From: Dermacentor variabilis
Taxonomy: Eukaryota > Arthropoda > Arachnida > Ixodida > Ixodidae
Direction: 5' to 3'
Length of the DNA: 64,000 nt
NCBI RefSeq assembly: GCF_050947875.1
Contig: NC_134573.1
Span: forward strand, 68,920,315-68,984,314
Positions within the stretch are counted from its first letter, which is position 1. Every line of letters begins with the position of its first letter. The position numbers and the translations under genes were made by a program. The notes under the pieces are model-generated. The model saw only the letters and a program-made list of their open reading frames with translations. It was not told the origin of the DNA and searched no databases. Below are positions 28,651 to 39,433 of this stretch, in pieces.

Positions 28651-29772
28651 CTAGGACCACGGACGATGAGGTCGCAATGACGTGTCGCGTTGCCAGCAAT
28701 TACGCGAAATATGGCCGGCGCCTCCGCAGTGAAAGCAAAGTGGTCGCCTATGAACAGTGCGCCATACGTCGGTTTTCCGAAATTGCGGCCGTCCCGTAGC
28801 GTCGTTTTGCGGCGTTGACCAAGGGGCGGCGAACGACGGCTGCTGGTGTGACTGTAACGGCATAACGGGTGCGCGCCTTGAAGCATCCTCTTGCGGCGGC
28901 GACCAAGGAGCGGCTGTTGGAGGCTGGTGGTACGGTGATGTGGTTGTGACGGGTGGTGGACATCGGACAGCGGCGGCATAAGTCATGGGAAGCTGGTGAT
29001 CTTGAAAATCGGCTGCCGGGAACGCCTGCCTGATTTCGTCCCGCACCACTTCGGCGATTGTAGCTACAGGTCCATCCAACGTCGGTTTCAGAATCTTTTG
29101 CATTTCCTCTCTGACAAGCTCTCTCATCAATTCACGCAAGGAATTCTGATACTCGGCAGTCCCTGCGGCGGCATTGACTGCATTGCTGGTGGACAGTCGA
29201 TCGTACTGCCTGCACCGTTGATTAAGGGCCCGCTCAATAGCCGTAGCCTCTTTGATAAAGTCAGCGACGGTGACTGGTGGATTCTGCACAAGCCCCGCGA
29301 ACAACTGCTCTTTTACACCTCGCATGAGGTAGCGCAACTTCCTATGCTCGGTCACGTTTGGGTCGGTTCTGCGAAAGAGGCGGGCCATGCCCTCGGCGAA
29401 CATTGTGACCGACTCATTAGGTTTTTGCACTCGTAGCTCCATCATCTGCTGGGCGCGTTCGCGTCGGTCGGCACTTGCGAAAGTATCTGTGCTCTTCTGC
29501 CGAAAGTCATTCCACGTCGTCAGGCTAGCTTTACGGTTCTCGTACCAAGTACGGCCACTGTCGTCAAGGGCGAAATAGACGTGGGAAAGCTTTTGCTGCT
29601 CAATCCACTGGTTAATCGGTGCGACGCGTTCATACTTGTCAAGCCAGTCTTCAATGTCTTCGAAGACTGCACCGCGATAGCGATCAAGAACCAGTGGATG
29701 CAGAACGGTTACCTGTTGTGGACTGGGAAACCGGCTGCTTTGGGGTGCTTGCGATGAGCTGGTTTCGGCCAT
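28651..29772 (-). pseudogene. Gypsy gag
   Basis: The likely start is the ATG at 29772 (MAETSSSQAPQ); the frame is open further back to 29928. The capsid-like part contains IEDWLDKYERVAPINQW and QMMELRVQKPNESVTMF, typical of tick Gypsy Gag proteins, and a nucleocapsid knuckle CFHCGGAGHISRNC (CCHC) lies near the C-terminus at about 28710. The following region (28431-28650) continues in another frame as an Arg/Ser/Pro-rich tail (SRSPTPPRQM, RSPSPRR), suggesting a frameshift at the end of gag. About 374 codons. Confidence 0.85.
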
Positions 29773-29940
29773 TACGAGGTGTGTGGTGCTGCCGGAGAGA
29801 GGTGGTTGAAGAGGGGAAAACTCCGGGGCAAGGCCTAGCAGTCGGCGACTAAAGCGATGCACGGGTGTCGTAACTGGTGACAGTGCCTCCGGGCTAGATG
29901 AACGTCTCCCAGAAGGACTCCGGAGCATCAGGCGAACTCA

Positions 29941-29959
29941 GTACCCAGCACCTCCACCA
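29941..29959 (-). promoter_or_regulatory. Gypsy primer-binding site
   Basis: Minus strand reads TGGTGGAGGTGCTGGGTAC about one to two bases inside the 5' LTR. A PBS normally starts TGG, complementary to tRNA 3'-CCA. A very similar 3' neighbour of an LTR is found at 34696. The priming tRNA species was not identified. Confidence 0.65.
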
Positions 29960-29960
29960 G

Positions 29961-30137
29961 TATCCGGTACAACGCGGACAGAAGACAGGGAGACGTTCAA
30001 GAACAACAGGACAACCTGTTCAAAGAACAGACGTAACCGATGCACGTCTTCTTCGTCTTCCAAATCTCAGTCACCTACCAGACGGAGTTCGTTATTGCCC
30101 CCATCGTCGCTGTCTTCTAAGTAGAATATACGCGTCA
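29961..30137 (-). repeat. 5' LTR of the Gypsy element
   Basis: On the minus strand it begins TGACGCGTATATTCTACTTA and ends near GTTGTACCGGATA. It aligns along its length to the split 3' LTR (13516-13576 plus 19344-19458). The internal end is slightly diverged from the 3' LTR end (ACCGCGACA), so that boundary is uncertain by a few bases. Confidence 0.75.
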
Positions 30138-30141
30138 ATAT
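30138..30141. repeat. Gypsy target-site duplication, right copy (ATAT)
   Basis: Follows the CGCGTCA end of the 5' LTR; pairs with 13512-13515. Confidence 0.55.
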
Positions 30142-30292
30142 TGAGGCAATCGTCTTGTCAGAACATACATTCACAGTAGCGCCACGCATTGATTTAGGGG
30201 CAACGCCACTAGATGGCGCTACGTGTTCAATGAAAAGCATGGGAGAGGAACCCGGCTGCATACATGCCTCATACAGGACCAGTCTATAAAGT

Positions 30293-30525
30293 CTGGGGTT
30301 TTACGGGCCAAAATGAAGCACGATACGATTAATTGCGGATTAATTTGCACTGCGGATTAATTTCGGCCACCTGGGGTTCATTAACGGGCACGCAATGCTC
30401 GGTACAGGGGCGTCATTGCGTTTCGCCCCCATCGGAATGTGACCGCTGCGGCAGGGATTCGATCCCGCGCCCTCGGGCTAAGCAGCGCAATGCCGAAGCC
30501 ACGATTCCACCACTGCGGGTAGTAC
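30293..30525 (-). mobile_element. tRNA-derived SINE, degenerate copy
   Basis: Plus strand begins GGGGTTTTACGGGCCAAAA and contains CCACCTGGGGTTC, TTTCGCCCCCATCGGAATG and GGGATTCGATCCCGCG (the B-box region on the minus strand). Compared with the other copies it has small insertions (duplicated GATTAA-rich segment at 30327-30360) and many substitutions, so it is the oldest of the four. Probably the tick family known as Ruka; family name from memory. Confidence 0.75.
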
Positions 30526-31440
30526 AAGACGCGTTTCTGCGTTGGCATTACGGTGTGTCGCTGCAGTGTTTCAATACAAATCGCTTTAATGTCGCAATTC
30601 GTCTTAAGACAGGTTCCGCTGGAATTTTTCGATAACCAAATATATGCAGGCGGTTGCTTTACTGACTAGACAAGCTGTAACACGGTATAAAACTCTTGAG
30701 TGATTGAATTTGGCGTGAACTATACAGTAGAACGCTCGCGTTCTTGCCACTCATCAGCCTCGCGAATTCGCTTGTTCAGATCAGCGAGCCTGAGCGCTCG
30801 GTGTTTGCTTCCTCATCCTAGCGCTCCGCCAGATGTCGAGCGAAGATTGGAATCGGCGTTGCTATGGCTCGATAGCAATGACCACTCTGGACGTTGCTGC
30901 CAGGAAATCACCTGTGGACGATATGTGTAGTCCTTCATTGACCCTACCGGCAGAGGGCACAGTCTTCTGAAGCGCTGTGCTTCTTATAGGACCCGTACCT
31001 CAGCGTCGCAGTACTGAATAACCACAACTTTGTGCGCGAGGTGTTCGTACATTGCCATACCGCCCTTCTATCCAATGCGAAAATCGAGCGAGCTTTCAAT
31101 GTTGCGGCAGATGTCTTCGCGCACCCGCGCACGCACGCACGCACGCACTAAAGAAAGAAACGAGGGAAGGTGCGTAAAGAAAATTTGTAAAAGCAGTTGT
31201 TGGGAAAGATAAACAACATGAGAAGGGCTAGCCGGGCCCGCTGGTTCTATTTACTTGAATTGTGCACTAGGAGGAAGCGGACGTGAAAGTTATCGATTAC
31301 ATTTAATGCGATTAAAATTTTTGGAGACTTCACTCAGGTTGTAGTATACATCTGCTTATGTATCTGTTTGTCGACGCTTAACCATTTGCCCACCAAATTG
31401 GATCACTTGGTACACCATAGCATAGGCGGAGAGTAATTTT
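30526..31440. other. Non-coding stretch
   Basis: No gene or element recognised. Contains short ACGC repeats at 31120-31147. Confidence 0.35.
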
Positions 31441-31483
31441 TCCGGGCGGGGGGGGGGGGGGAGAGCATGACCAGCTTTCCGAA

Positions 31484-31577
<94 letters not shown>
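31441..31577. repeat. Poly-G, CA and TA microsatellites
   Basis: Run of G at about 31448-31461, CA repeat at 31486-31541, TA repeat at 31542-31577. Confidence 0.95.
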
Positions 31578-31580
<3 letters not shown>

Positions 31581-31862
31581 GTGAAGTGACGGCGTTATAT
31601 GAGTATATACAAGACCGCCTTTTAGTAGGAGACAGTTCAATTTCATAGCCTGAGCCCTCTCGGTGGTGTAATCTTCCTTCGTGTAATTGTCGCTGACTTG
31701 GCTATTACTAATACTGCTTCGCCTTTCCGGCGAAACGGCAGCCTCTCTTCCTTTTCTTCTTTTTCTGTGAGTCCGAGTGTAAGCGCTGCAGCGCATGATT
31801 GCTGTTCATTCTGTTTTCGAGTGGATCCTGCTTGCCTCATTTCGGTCACTGAGTGAATTATA

Positions 31863-32152
31863 CAGTGTTCCCCAACTACCATGCACCAAGACTTAAAAAA
31901 AGAGCAGTTGCGTTACTCGAAGAAAACCTAGTCCATATTGCTTCCAGTACAGTGGAGTAGCCGCCAGTAATTCGTTCGTTACTGAGATTTAATTGGGTGT
32001 AATTGCAATGAATTATATAACTCGAGAAATATCGCCCTGATTTTCAAAGTGTCAATGAGGCATTTGTATACGCACCCAAAATGACACCGAACTGCGGTGT
32101 TTTCAGCGACGTACTAATTGCGTACATTTTTTTTTCCGACTGGCAAAGAAAC
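31863..32152. repeat. Left terminal inverted repeat of the transposon
   Basis: About 290 bp, pairs with 34249-34538; ends next to a TTTTTTTTTCCGACTGGCAAAG segment that matches TTTTTTCCGACTGAAGAAT on the other side. Confidence 0.8.
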
Positions 32153-32849
32153 CTCACGAAGTATGAAAAATACCACGGGAGTGCGCTCCCACCTGCATCG
32201 TAAAGCAGCGGCCTCAAATAAGCTGATTGAAGGCGACTGCATTGCCTGTCACAAACCCGAAGAGACAGCGCATCACCTTGATAATGGCACGGAAGGAGCA
32301 CCAACAGCAGGTACCACGGCTTCGCAGCTATGCCTTCCTCTCATTTCTACGTCACACTTACTATCCATCTCTCACGGCCGACTGATCATGTTGGTAACAA
32401 AAGCTTCTTGCTAACGCGGCCGAAGCGCCGTTCTGACCACGAAAGAAATGCGAAAAGCAATGGAACAGGCATAGAATGTTTTAAAATCCAGGCTTTGATG
32501 GCACCGCATCGAAAGAGTGCGCGCGAAGTTATATTTTGCGCCAGAACCTTGCTTTGATGGGACCAAAGCCAAATTAAAGCGACTGTTTTATTTTTATCGA
32601 AAGTGTATACGTGCTGCAAAACGGGTTCGTGTCCAAAAATAAACGCGAAATAAACCGATCGGGAAGTGACCAACGTGTAGAGAAAACGCAAAACGGATGC
32701 GCTCAAGAAAGTACGAGTAAATATGCCACTTCTAAATGAGCCGAATTGGCAATCAGGATGTCTGCAAAAAAAAAAATAATAAATAATATAAAACCAATCA
32801 GATTTTAGTGTGCCCTTACTATCTATTAATTCGTAAGCTCCGTTGAACT

Positions 32850-33914
32850 CCAGCTGCCGCCTAGAGGACGTGTTCGAATAGGTCTCCTTTTGCAGATACG
32901 CAGTACTATATATGTCCTTTTATCACATCTTCAGTGGCTTTCTTGATGACCGACGCTGGAATACTACGGCAGACATCCGTTATCCTTGCCTTGAACTAAT
33001 CTGACGCCCGTCTCGATCATGTACGCAGGATCTTTCATATAATCGCAAAGAAATAAATCGAGTAGAATGAGGTCAGGTGAGCTAGCCGGCCAATTCACAG
33101 GCCCGTCCCTTCCAATCCATTGGGCATGAACAGTCGCATGCAGCTAGTATCGTGCTCGGCTGCTGCTGTGTGCTGCCACCCCATCTTGCTGATACCACAG
33201 AAGTGGAAGACGTGACAGTGGGGCTTCGCTGAGAAACTCATCTACCACTCCTTCAAGGATTTCATTCTCCCAACGCTGTCCAGTCACTGTGTGATCGAAG
33301 AGCACGGATCCAATTAGCACCGGCGTAAATTCACCACACATTGAACGACCACTGGTGCTGAGTGCGCTGTACCCAGGGTGGATTGGAGCCACTCCAGCAG
33401 TGCGCATTATGTAGATTTACCTGGCCGTTTCTGCAAAAAATTGGTATCATCTGCGCACATGATGTCACTCAAAAAGGCCGGTGACTCATAGGCTTTTGTG
33501 AGGACCCAATTCGAGAAATCTAGATTTTACAGGACCCTATCTTCCAAGCATTGGTGCTGGTTAAGGTGGTACGGGTGAAAAGCCGTCAATTAGAATCCTC
33601 CAAACTGATGACTTGGAAATTGGTGCCTGGGCGGCCACGTCCCGCACTCTAGCATGAGGGTTTCAGGCCATAAATGCTAGAACGTCCCTGCGTAGGCTAT
33701 ATGTATAGAACTCAAAGATGTAGTCCTCCGCCGCTGTTTATTGAAGCGGCCCGTTTGTCTCAGGTTTTCATAATTTCTGTTGATAGTCGATGCGTTTGGT
33801 CTACCGCCACACTTCCATGACTGATATGTATATATTTGCAGCCTTCCTCTTGTTGCCATTTGCAGATCCCAAGGCAAGGATCATGTTTACCTTCTGCTCA
33901 TTAGAGGAAGACAT
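32850..33914 (-). pseudogene. Mariner-type (IS630/Tc1/mariner) transposase, degenerate
   Basis: Likely start ATG at 33914 (MSSSNEQKVNMILALGSANG), a helix-turn-helix-type N-terminus. The catalytic region has WYQQDGVAAH at about 33180, corresponding to the W-x-QQDGAPAH motif with the second catalytic Asp, then on the next segment WIGRDGPVNWPASSPDLI (about 33105-33050). Stops and frame shifts occur throughout, so no function is left. The enzyme family cuts and pastes DNA at TA sites. Confidence 0.8.
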
Positions 33915-34248
33915 GGCGACTGGTACGAAACAAAACGCACCTTTAGACCTTCGCACTGACGTGGTCAATTCGCTTTTGAGCTGATACGTATTGTGGCAAA
34001 AAAGAAAAAGAACCGTGCACTTTATCTATGCTAAGACAACAGAAGTCACAGCTTGTTTCCAACTAACACCAAACGCCACGTATTATTTCGGTCGGGGCGC
34101 GGCATGACGAGGCACTAGCTCGACCGAAATGTTTTTCTTTATTTTCTTTATTTCGTTCTGGATAACTCAGAGGGAGCCTGTTCGAGTGCCCAGCTTTATG
34201 ATCCTGGTGGGAGCGCAGTCATGTCGTATTCTCCATATTTCGCGGCTT

Positions 34249-34538
34249 TATTCTTCAGTCGGAAAAAAGATTAGTACGCAATTAGTACGTCGCTGAAAAT
34301 ACTGCAGTTAGATGTCCCTTGGCGGTGCCTTCGAATGCCTCATAGACACTTTGATAATTAGGATAATACGTCTCGAGTTGGATAATTATTTACAATTAGC
34401 TAACTAAATCTCACTAACGAAAAAAATACTGGCAGCAACTCCACTGTACTGTAAACAATGTGCACTAAGCTTTCTTCGAGTAACGCATTGCAGTTATTTT
34501 TGAAATCTTGGTGCAAGATAGTTGATTTGGACACCCTG
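34249..34538. repeat. Right terminal inverted repeat of the transposon
   Basis: Reverse complement of 31863-32152 with scattered substitutions; outer end reads GGACACCCTG. Confidence 0.8.
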
Positions 34539-34545
34539 CGTATGT

Positions 34546-34684
34546 TGTTACGGAAGGATGAGAGAAGAGAGAGGAAGAAGAAGATCGGGAGACGCTGGCT
34601 GCTGCGTGTTGTTGGTGGTCAGCCATCTTAGCTGTTCTGACTCACCCTGTATATAGTAAATATAGTTTTTATGTACTCGCAACA
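34546..34684 (+). repeat. LTR of a second Gypsy-type element
   Basis: Begins TGTTACGGAAGG and ends GTACTCGCAACA (TG...CA), about 139 bp, immediately followed within 12 bases by TGGTGGAGGTGTCGAGGTAC, a primer-binding-site-like sequence closely similar to that of the 13516-30137 element. It abuts the mariner-type element; only 7 bp separate them. Confidence 0.6.
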
Positions 34685-34768
34685 TCACCGTAAGATATTG
34701 GTGGAGGTGTCGAGGTACCACGGCTGGAAACGGAGCTCCGCAGTGGACGTCGCATCACCGTCCGCACC

Positions 34769-35072
34769 ATGGATGACGGTGAGCACGCAGGATCAACGTC
34801 GTTGACGCCTCCAACGTCACCATCGTCCGCTACGTCGCTGTTCCCTTCGGTTGTGGCTGTGCAACACAAGGATCCCGGAACTTTCTGCGGGAATGATGGC
34901 GCCGACGTTGAATAGTGGGTGGCCATGTACGAACGCGTGAGTGTAATCAACAGATGGGACCTTACGCTTATGCTAGCTAACCTGTTGTTCAGGCACGGCA
35001 AAGGTGTGGTACGAAAACTACGAAGAGGAGCTAACCTGCTGGGACCAATGTAAAGAAAAATTTGGTGCAGCT
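34769..35072 (+). pseudogene. Gag start of the second Gypsy-type element
   Basis: Starts MDDGEHAGSTSLTPPTSPSS; KDPGTFCGNDGADVE followed by a stop where a Trp-containing motif (xxWVAMYERVSVINRW) continues; after a frame shift near 34990, AKVWYENYEEELTCWDQCKE. These are tick Gypsy capsid motifs, matching the gag at 28651-29772 in layout (compare WLDKYERVAPINQW). The sequence then loses similarity near 35075, so only the 5' end of an element is present. Confidence 0.75.
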
Positions 35073-35075
35073 AAA

Positions 35076-35509
35076 AAGGAACCCCTTGTATTGTACATGT
35101 GCGTGGTGTTTACAGTAGAAATTTAAAACAATGTTGAAGTGAGAAAATACGGATGAGGCAGCCGCCGCTAGTGCTTCTAATGCGCGTGTCCTCCTATTTC
35201 CAGGATTTGCAGAAGTAAAGCGAAAGTGTGAATTAAAAGCCGTGCGCGTCCGCGCCAACAATGGCGCAGTAAGCTATTAGCCCCAGTCAAATTTCAAGTA
35301 AAAATGTGGAGAAAAGTCAAACCTCAAATGATGTGAGTGACAAAGCTCTGGTAATCGCATTTTAGGTGTGTGTGTATTACATTATTATAATCAGCCACGC
35401 CAAACGATTGCTGTTCCTCACGGCATGAAATCGCTGTATTATTAAATGCTGAAACTATTATATATCCGTCCAGAGATGGTCTACATAGCTTAACGCGATA
35501 CATAACACA
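35076..35509. other. Non-coding stretch
   Basis: No supported gene or repeat. Sequence is AT-rich. Confidence 0.35.
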
Positions 35510-35905
35510 CATCACGCGATAGCGTTAAGGGCCCATGTCGCAGAAAATCCACTGTCGGACGTCGTTTCGGCAAAAATATTTTCGAAACACTCATATCCAG
35601 GCCCTCTATGTGGCGCAAGGAAATTACTGAATTGAATTTCTCAAGGTAAAATACGCAAAAACATCGTGAAGTACGACTTACACACTACCCCCAGACATGA
35701 TAGCGTCAGATTATAATTTGACTATACGAGAAAACATAATTCTGTTAAGGGAAAAATCAAAGAAATCCCTTTTCCAGCGTTTCTACCATACATAGATCAG
35801 CCACGACGTCCGCCATTTGCGCGCGCCGGCGCGCGAGTATCTCGGGGGCCATAGAGCGGCGTGCCCGATTTCTTGCAATGCCTCTAGATGGCGTTCGCCT
35901 CCATC
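35510..35905 (+). repeat. Dispersed repeat, copy adjoining the duplicated segment
   Basis: 35515-35770 aligns to 2110-2390; 35795-35905 aligns to 3350-3470 (GACGTCCGCCA, GGGGGCCATAGAGCGGCG, GATGGCGTTCGCCTCC). Thus the two separate pieces seen at 2.1 kb and 3.3 kb are contiguous here and form one longer repeat. Confidence 0.65.
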
Positions 35906-36422
35906 GCATCGAAACAGTAGAGCAGGAACTTCTAGGTTTGTTTTATGCTGACGACATTGTGTTGCTAGATAACAAAAGTGATATGCAACGTCTGGTTAAT
36001 ATCTGTGGACAGGAAGGCGAGAATTTAGATCTCAAATTTAGCGTTAAAAATCAGGTGTTATGGTATTCAATGAATAAAAACATAATTCTGTTAAGGGGAA
36101 AAATCAAAGAAAGCCCTTTTCCAGCGTTTCTACCATACATAGATCAGCCACGACGTCCGCCATTTGCGCGCGCCGGCGCGCGAGTATCTCGGGGGCCATA
36201 GAGCGGCGTGCCCGATTTCTTGCAATGCCTCTAGATGGCGTTCGCCTCCATCGCATCGAAACAGTAGAGCAGGAACTTCTAGGTTTGTTTTATGCTGACG
36301 ACATTGTGTTGCTAGATAACAAAAGTGATATGCAACGTCTGGTTAATTTCTGTGGACAGGAAGGCGAGAATTTAGATCTCAAATTTAGCGTTAAAAATCA
36401 GGTGTTATGGTATTCAATGAAT
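35731..36422. repeat. 346-bp tandem duplication (two units)
   Basis: Unit 1 is 35731-36076, unit 2 is 36077-36422. The units are almost identical over 346 bp; visible differences are a one-base change (GGTTAATATCTG versus GGTTAATTTCTG), AAGGG versus AAGGGG and AAATCCC versus AAGCCC. Each unit has part of the dispersed repeat plus the start of a LINE fragment. Confidence 0.95.
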
Positions 36423-36439
36423 AAAGTGAACAGAAAGTC

Positions 36440-37391
36440 TCAATTCAGGGCCAGGAAGTACCTTGAGTAAAAGAATATAAATACCTTGGTATATGGATGA
36501 ACGAAAGCGATAGATATCTGGAAACACAGGAAAAAAGAATAGCAGCAAAGGGGAAGAGAAATGCGGCCACAATGAAACACAGAGCGCTGTGGAGATGCAA
36601 TAGGTATGAGGTGCTCCGGGGTATGTGGAAAGGTGCAATGGTTCCAGGACTTACAGTTGGAAATGCGGTTGTTTGTTTGTTTGAAATCAGGGGTACGATC
36701 AGAACGCGATGGCAACCAAAGGTCAGTGGCACAGCTCGAATTGGGCACTCACCTGAAGGCTACAAATGAAGCTGTGCATGGTGATATAAGCTGGACTAGC
36801 TCTGAAGTGAGGGAAGCTCAGAGTAAAATTGATTACGAAAAACGGCTGACGAATATGGAAGAAAGTAAACGGGCTGGCAGCGTTTTCAGCTATTTGTACA
36901 GTGAAAAAATTGATTCACAGAGAGGAAAAGAACTAGGAAGCTTAGCAGCAGGTATGCGACTTGTATGGTGAGCAACATCAAGCGGAAAGAACATCAAGCG
37001 GAAAGTCAGGTAGGCTGAGATGTTCTAATGGGTAGGGGCAATGGAAAAGAAACCTGCTATGCGTAACTACCTAAGAGAAAAAAATGAAATAGGGAAATAA
37101 TTTTATGATAACCTAAAAGGAAGCTCAATACTTTTTGAAGCGAGATCAGGATGCCTTAGAACATGCATTTATAAGGCGAGTTATAAGAAGGAAGAAGAAA
37201 CATGTACTTGCTGCGGTAAAGCTAAGGAAACGAAGGAGCATATTTTATTAGATTGTGAGCATATTTACTCAGCGGTCGATTTATGTACCTCTGGCTTCCT
37301 TAAAGCCCTCAGGTTCAGCGAGAACAAGGGGAAAGTAAACGTGTCCGCAGTAGAGATTAGTAAGCGGCGATTGGAAGATTGGCGGAAGTAG
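36440..37391 (+). pseudogene. LINE RT thumb and C-terminal region
   Basis: Readable blocks are RYLETQEKRIAAKGKRNAAT, MKHRALWRCNRYEVLRGMWK, ATNEAVHGDISWTSSEVREA, KRAGSVFSYLYSEKI and the Cys/His knuckle. They are typical of an abundant group of tick LINE proteins. Interrupted by stops at 36467 and 36765 and by shifts. Confidence 0.75.
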
Positions 37392-37567
37392 GTAAAGGAC
37401 AAACAACGAAGGCGTGCAAAAACTAAGTTCAAAATTGGGGTTCAGAAAGTTTGGTTATGGCAATCATGTTTTCCTTTACTTTTCTTTTTAACATAGGTAG
37501 GACATTGGGCAATATAATAAGAGCTTGGCGAGCAAACTCACCATCCCGTTGCAAAGGGGACGCTCTA

Positions 37568-37600
37568 GAGTCCATCCATCCATCCATCCATCCATCCAAC
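37568..37600. repeat. CATC microsatellite (LINE tail)
   Basis: About seven CATC units closing the LINE. Confidence 0.9.
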
Positions 37601-38432
37601 CATTGGGCCAGGTTGCAGCAGCACCAGTACGATGTTTAATGGTTGCTTGCCCTTCGTGCAGTGCCTCACCTGTTTTGCTGATCACAACTTCTGGGACGTC
37701 ACATGGCCTGGATTAGCTTCGTCTGACGTTTGCTCCGTCGTTTCTGGCCAGGCACGCGAATTTCACCGAGTGTATGCTCTAGGACTACCCTATAACTGCG
37801 ATAAGTGATAGTTCAGGCGCGACCCTCTTCAAACGTCTGCATGTCAGTCATCCCGGCAGCCTGCCTCTTGATCAGCCAATTACCGACCACTGCCGGTCTT
37901 TGACGTCAGCCACCAGGACTATAAATGCCCTGCGCATCGATCCATTCTTTAGTGGGCCAGGTCCGACCTCGGAACATCCGCCTCTTCGGTGGCACAGTCA
38001 AATGGCTCCATCCATCAGGAGGGCGGGAAAGCAAACCCGCTTCCCTTGCACGGCATCCTAGATCATCGCGCGAGCGCCGACCCAGGAGGCCGTGCCCCTT
38101 CGCCCCTCCTCTCCCCTTGCCCTCCCTCACGTCGCTCTCGCAACTCTCTCACCTTCGACTGTCTCCGCGCGCGCCCGCTGGCCCGGCACCAGCTTAGCCC
38201 GCTGCATGAAGTATCATGATTCGTTATCTGCTGTTGGCGTGGGCAGTTTCGTCAGTTTCGTGGTGCTCGATAGCTGTGTGCTTGTGCTCCGCGATGTTTC
38301 ACACGGTTCACGACTCGCCCCGCTCGTGCATCGTGCAGTGATGCACGAATACTTCGAAAACAAGCCCCTCTTCCGGGTGCCTAAAGACAACTGGTGAGCG
38401 CGCAGACTCAATGACATCAGAAGGCGCATGTA
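37601..38432. other. Non-coding; possible promoter or solo LTR
   Basis: 37608-37665 matches 44388-44445 (GCCAGGTTGCAGCAGCA ... ACGATGTTTAAT ... GTTGCTTGC), so a fragment of the CR1-like LINE leader may lie here. Further on, GGACTATAAATGCCCTGCGC (37915-37934) looks like a TATA box with a CATTC start downstream. No coding frame or paired LTR was found. Confidence 0.35.
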
Positions 38433-38434
38433 CA

Positions 38435-38477
38435 GTGTCGTCCACTCTTAGGGTGAACACCGCTTAGCGTGGCATCG
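38435..38477. repeat. 43-bp inverted repeat, left copy
   Basis: GTCCACTCTTAGGGTGAAC ... AGCGTGGCATCG; reverse complement at 42561-42603 with few mismatches. Could be an end of a MITE or larger DNA transposon. Confidence 0.65.
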
Positions 38478-39422
38478 TAGTGTCCCTGTATATGCTCCCG
38501 CCGGGAGCAACATGGCGCATAAGTCCGCCTTGTGTTCCAGCTCTGTAGTGAAGCAAGTCCTCGCGCGCGCAGGAGGCAGATGCCGTGCTGTGTTCCGTTT
38601 GCTTTTTTGTCTGCTGGTCGCGAGCTACATACGGCAATTGTTCGCAAGCGCTGAGCTAGATTACACTTTTTAATGCAGGCTACGCTAGAAAGATTGGCGT
38701 AGTCGGAGGGGTGCCAACACCCCAAAATTTTTAGTCTGTATGTGCATATATACACGCACATATACAAAAGCACGCACGAAAGTACATATAGGAGTAGGGT
38801 CCCCCTCGATCCCTCGAAATATAAAATCCTGACTACGCCCATGGCTCGCACTGCTCAAAAGTTCACGTACAAACGCGCAGTACCTTGCAACAAAAAGCGG
38901 CGCTATGTTTTTCAGCATGCATATGAAGTTTTCTCGCGGAGGCCGGAAGGCAAGAAATATTTTAAAGGGTGTTTAAAGAAAACTTCACACGCGTGTTGCA
39001 CATTTTGGTTACCGAAGACAGACGAATAATGATCGTCGCCAGGAGAACTATCGTGCCTGCGGTTATGTCAGTGAGCGTTAACCGTGACCTTCATTCATCA
39101 CTAACCGCCGTTCACAGCTGCTGCACGTTTTCGATGTATGCAATACAGACACGTAGATTCAAACGCGTTTGAAATAATCACATGCGCACATTTGATGCAA
39201 ATCTTATTTTTACGATTCATACCGCAAACTTAACAGCTGCTTCGTAGCACCAAATCTGCATGTGCAAAAAGATTCAACATGCACGAGCTTCTAGATCAAA
39301 TTTATTTCGTACAAGGGAATGGATGAGCGCTGGCTGGTGGCAGCAGGGGACGAGTGCTGGTTCTTGGAGCCTTGGGGGCACAATTCGAAGCCACTGGAAA
39401 GGTAGAAAGTTATTAGTAAGAA
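38478..39422. other. Non-coding stretch
   Basis: No recognised feature. Short AT and CA-type runs around 38740-38770. Confidence 0.3.
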
Positions 39423-39433
39423 CAGGTTATTTT

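Larger units (their letters stand above)
13516..30137 (-). mobile_element. Gypsy-type LTR retrotransposon carrying two nested LINEs
   Basis: Reading down the minus strand: 5' LTR, primer-binding site, gag, protease, RT, RNase H, integrase, polypurine tract, 3' LTR. Without its two insertions (13577-19343 and 20974-26340) the element is about 5.5 kb, a normal Gypsy size. LTRs are short (about 176 bp) with TG...CA ends. Coding frames are broken by frameshifts, a stop after the RT N-terminus, a small deletion in RT and the LINE inside pol. LTR copies differ by several substitutions and small gaps, so the insertion is not recent. Confidence 0.85.
31863..34538 (-). mobile_element. Mariner-type DNA transposon with long terminal inverted repeats
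   Basis: Left end 31863-32152 is the imperfect reverse complement of the right end 34249-34538 over about 290 bp. Shared blocks include GCACCAAGA, TGCGTTACTCGAAGAAA, TCCAGTACAGTGGAGT, TCAAAGTGTC, TATTTTCAGC..GACGTACTAATTGCGTAC. The termini begin CAGTGT/CAGGGT, and the left end is preceded by TA. The interior encodes a broken transposase on the minus strand. Total 2676 bp. Confidence 0.8.
35908..37600 (+). mobile_element. LINE 3' part (clade unassigned) ending in CATC repeats
   Basis: RT palm block LLGLFYADDIVLLDNKSDMQ (catalytic DD) at about 35925-35985, present twice because of the tandem duplication, then the thumb and C-terminal region through 36497-36769, 36606-36971 and, in further broken frames, to about 37390. 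Near the end a knuckle CTCCGKAKETKEHILLDCEH is readable (37205-37265). The 3' end has CATCCATCC repeats (37568-37599). It is 5'-truncated within RT. Frames change at least three times. Confidence 0.8.

Noticed and set aside
31356..31796. Minus-strand frame with Ile-Tyr and Val-Cys runs
   Set aside because: Translation of TA and CA microsatellites.
38092..38429. Overlapping open frames on both strands in GC-rich sequence
   Set aside because: No domain, no splice sites, frames open on several phases at once; looks like base composition.
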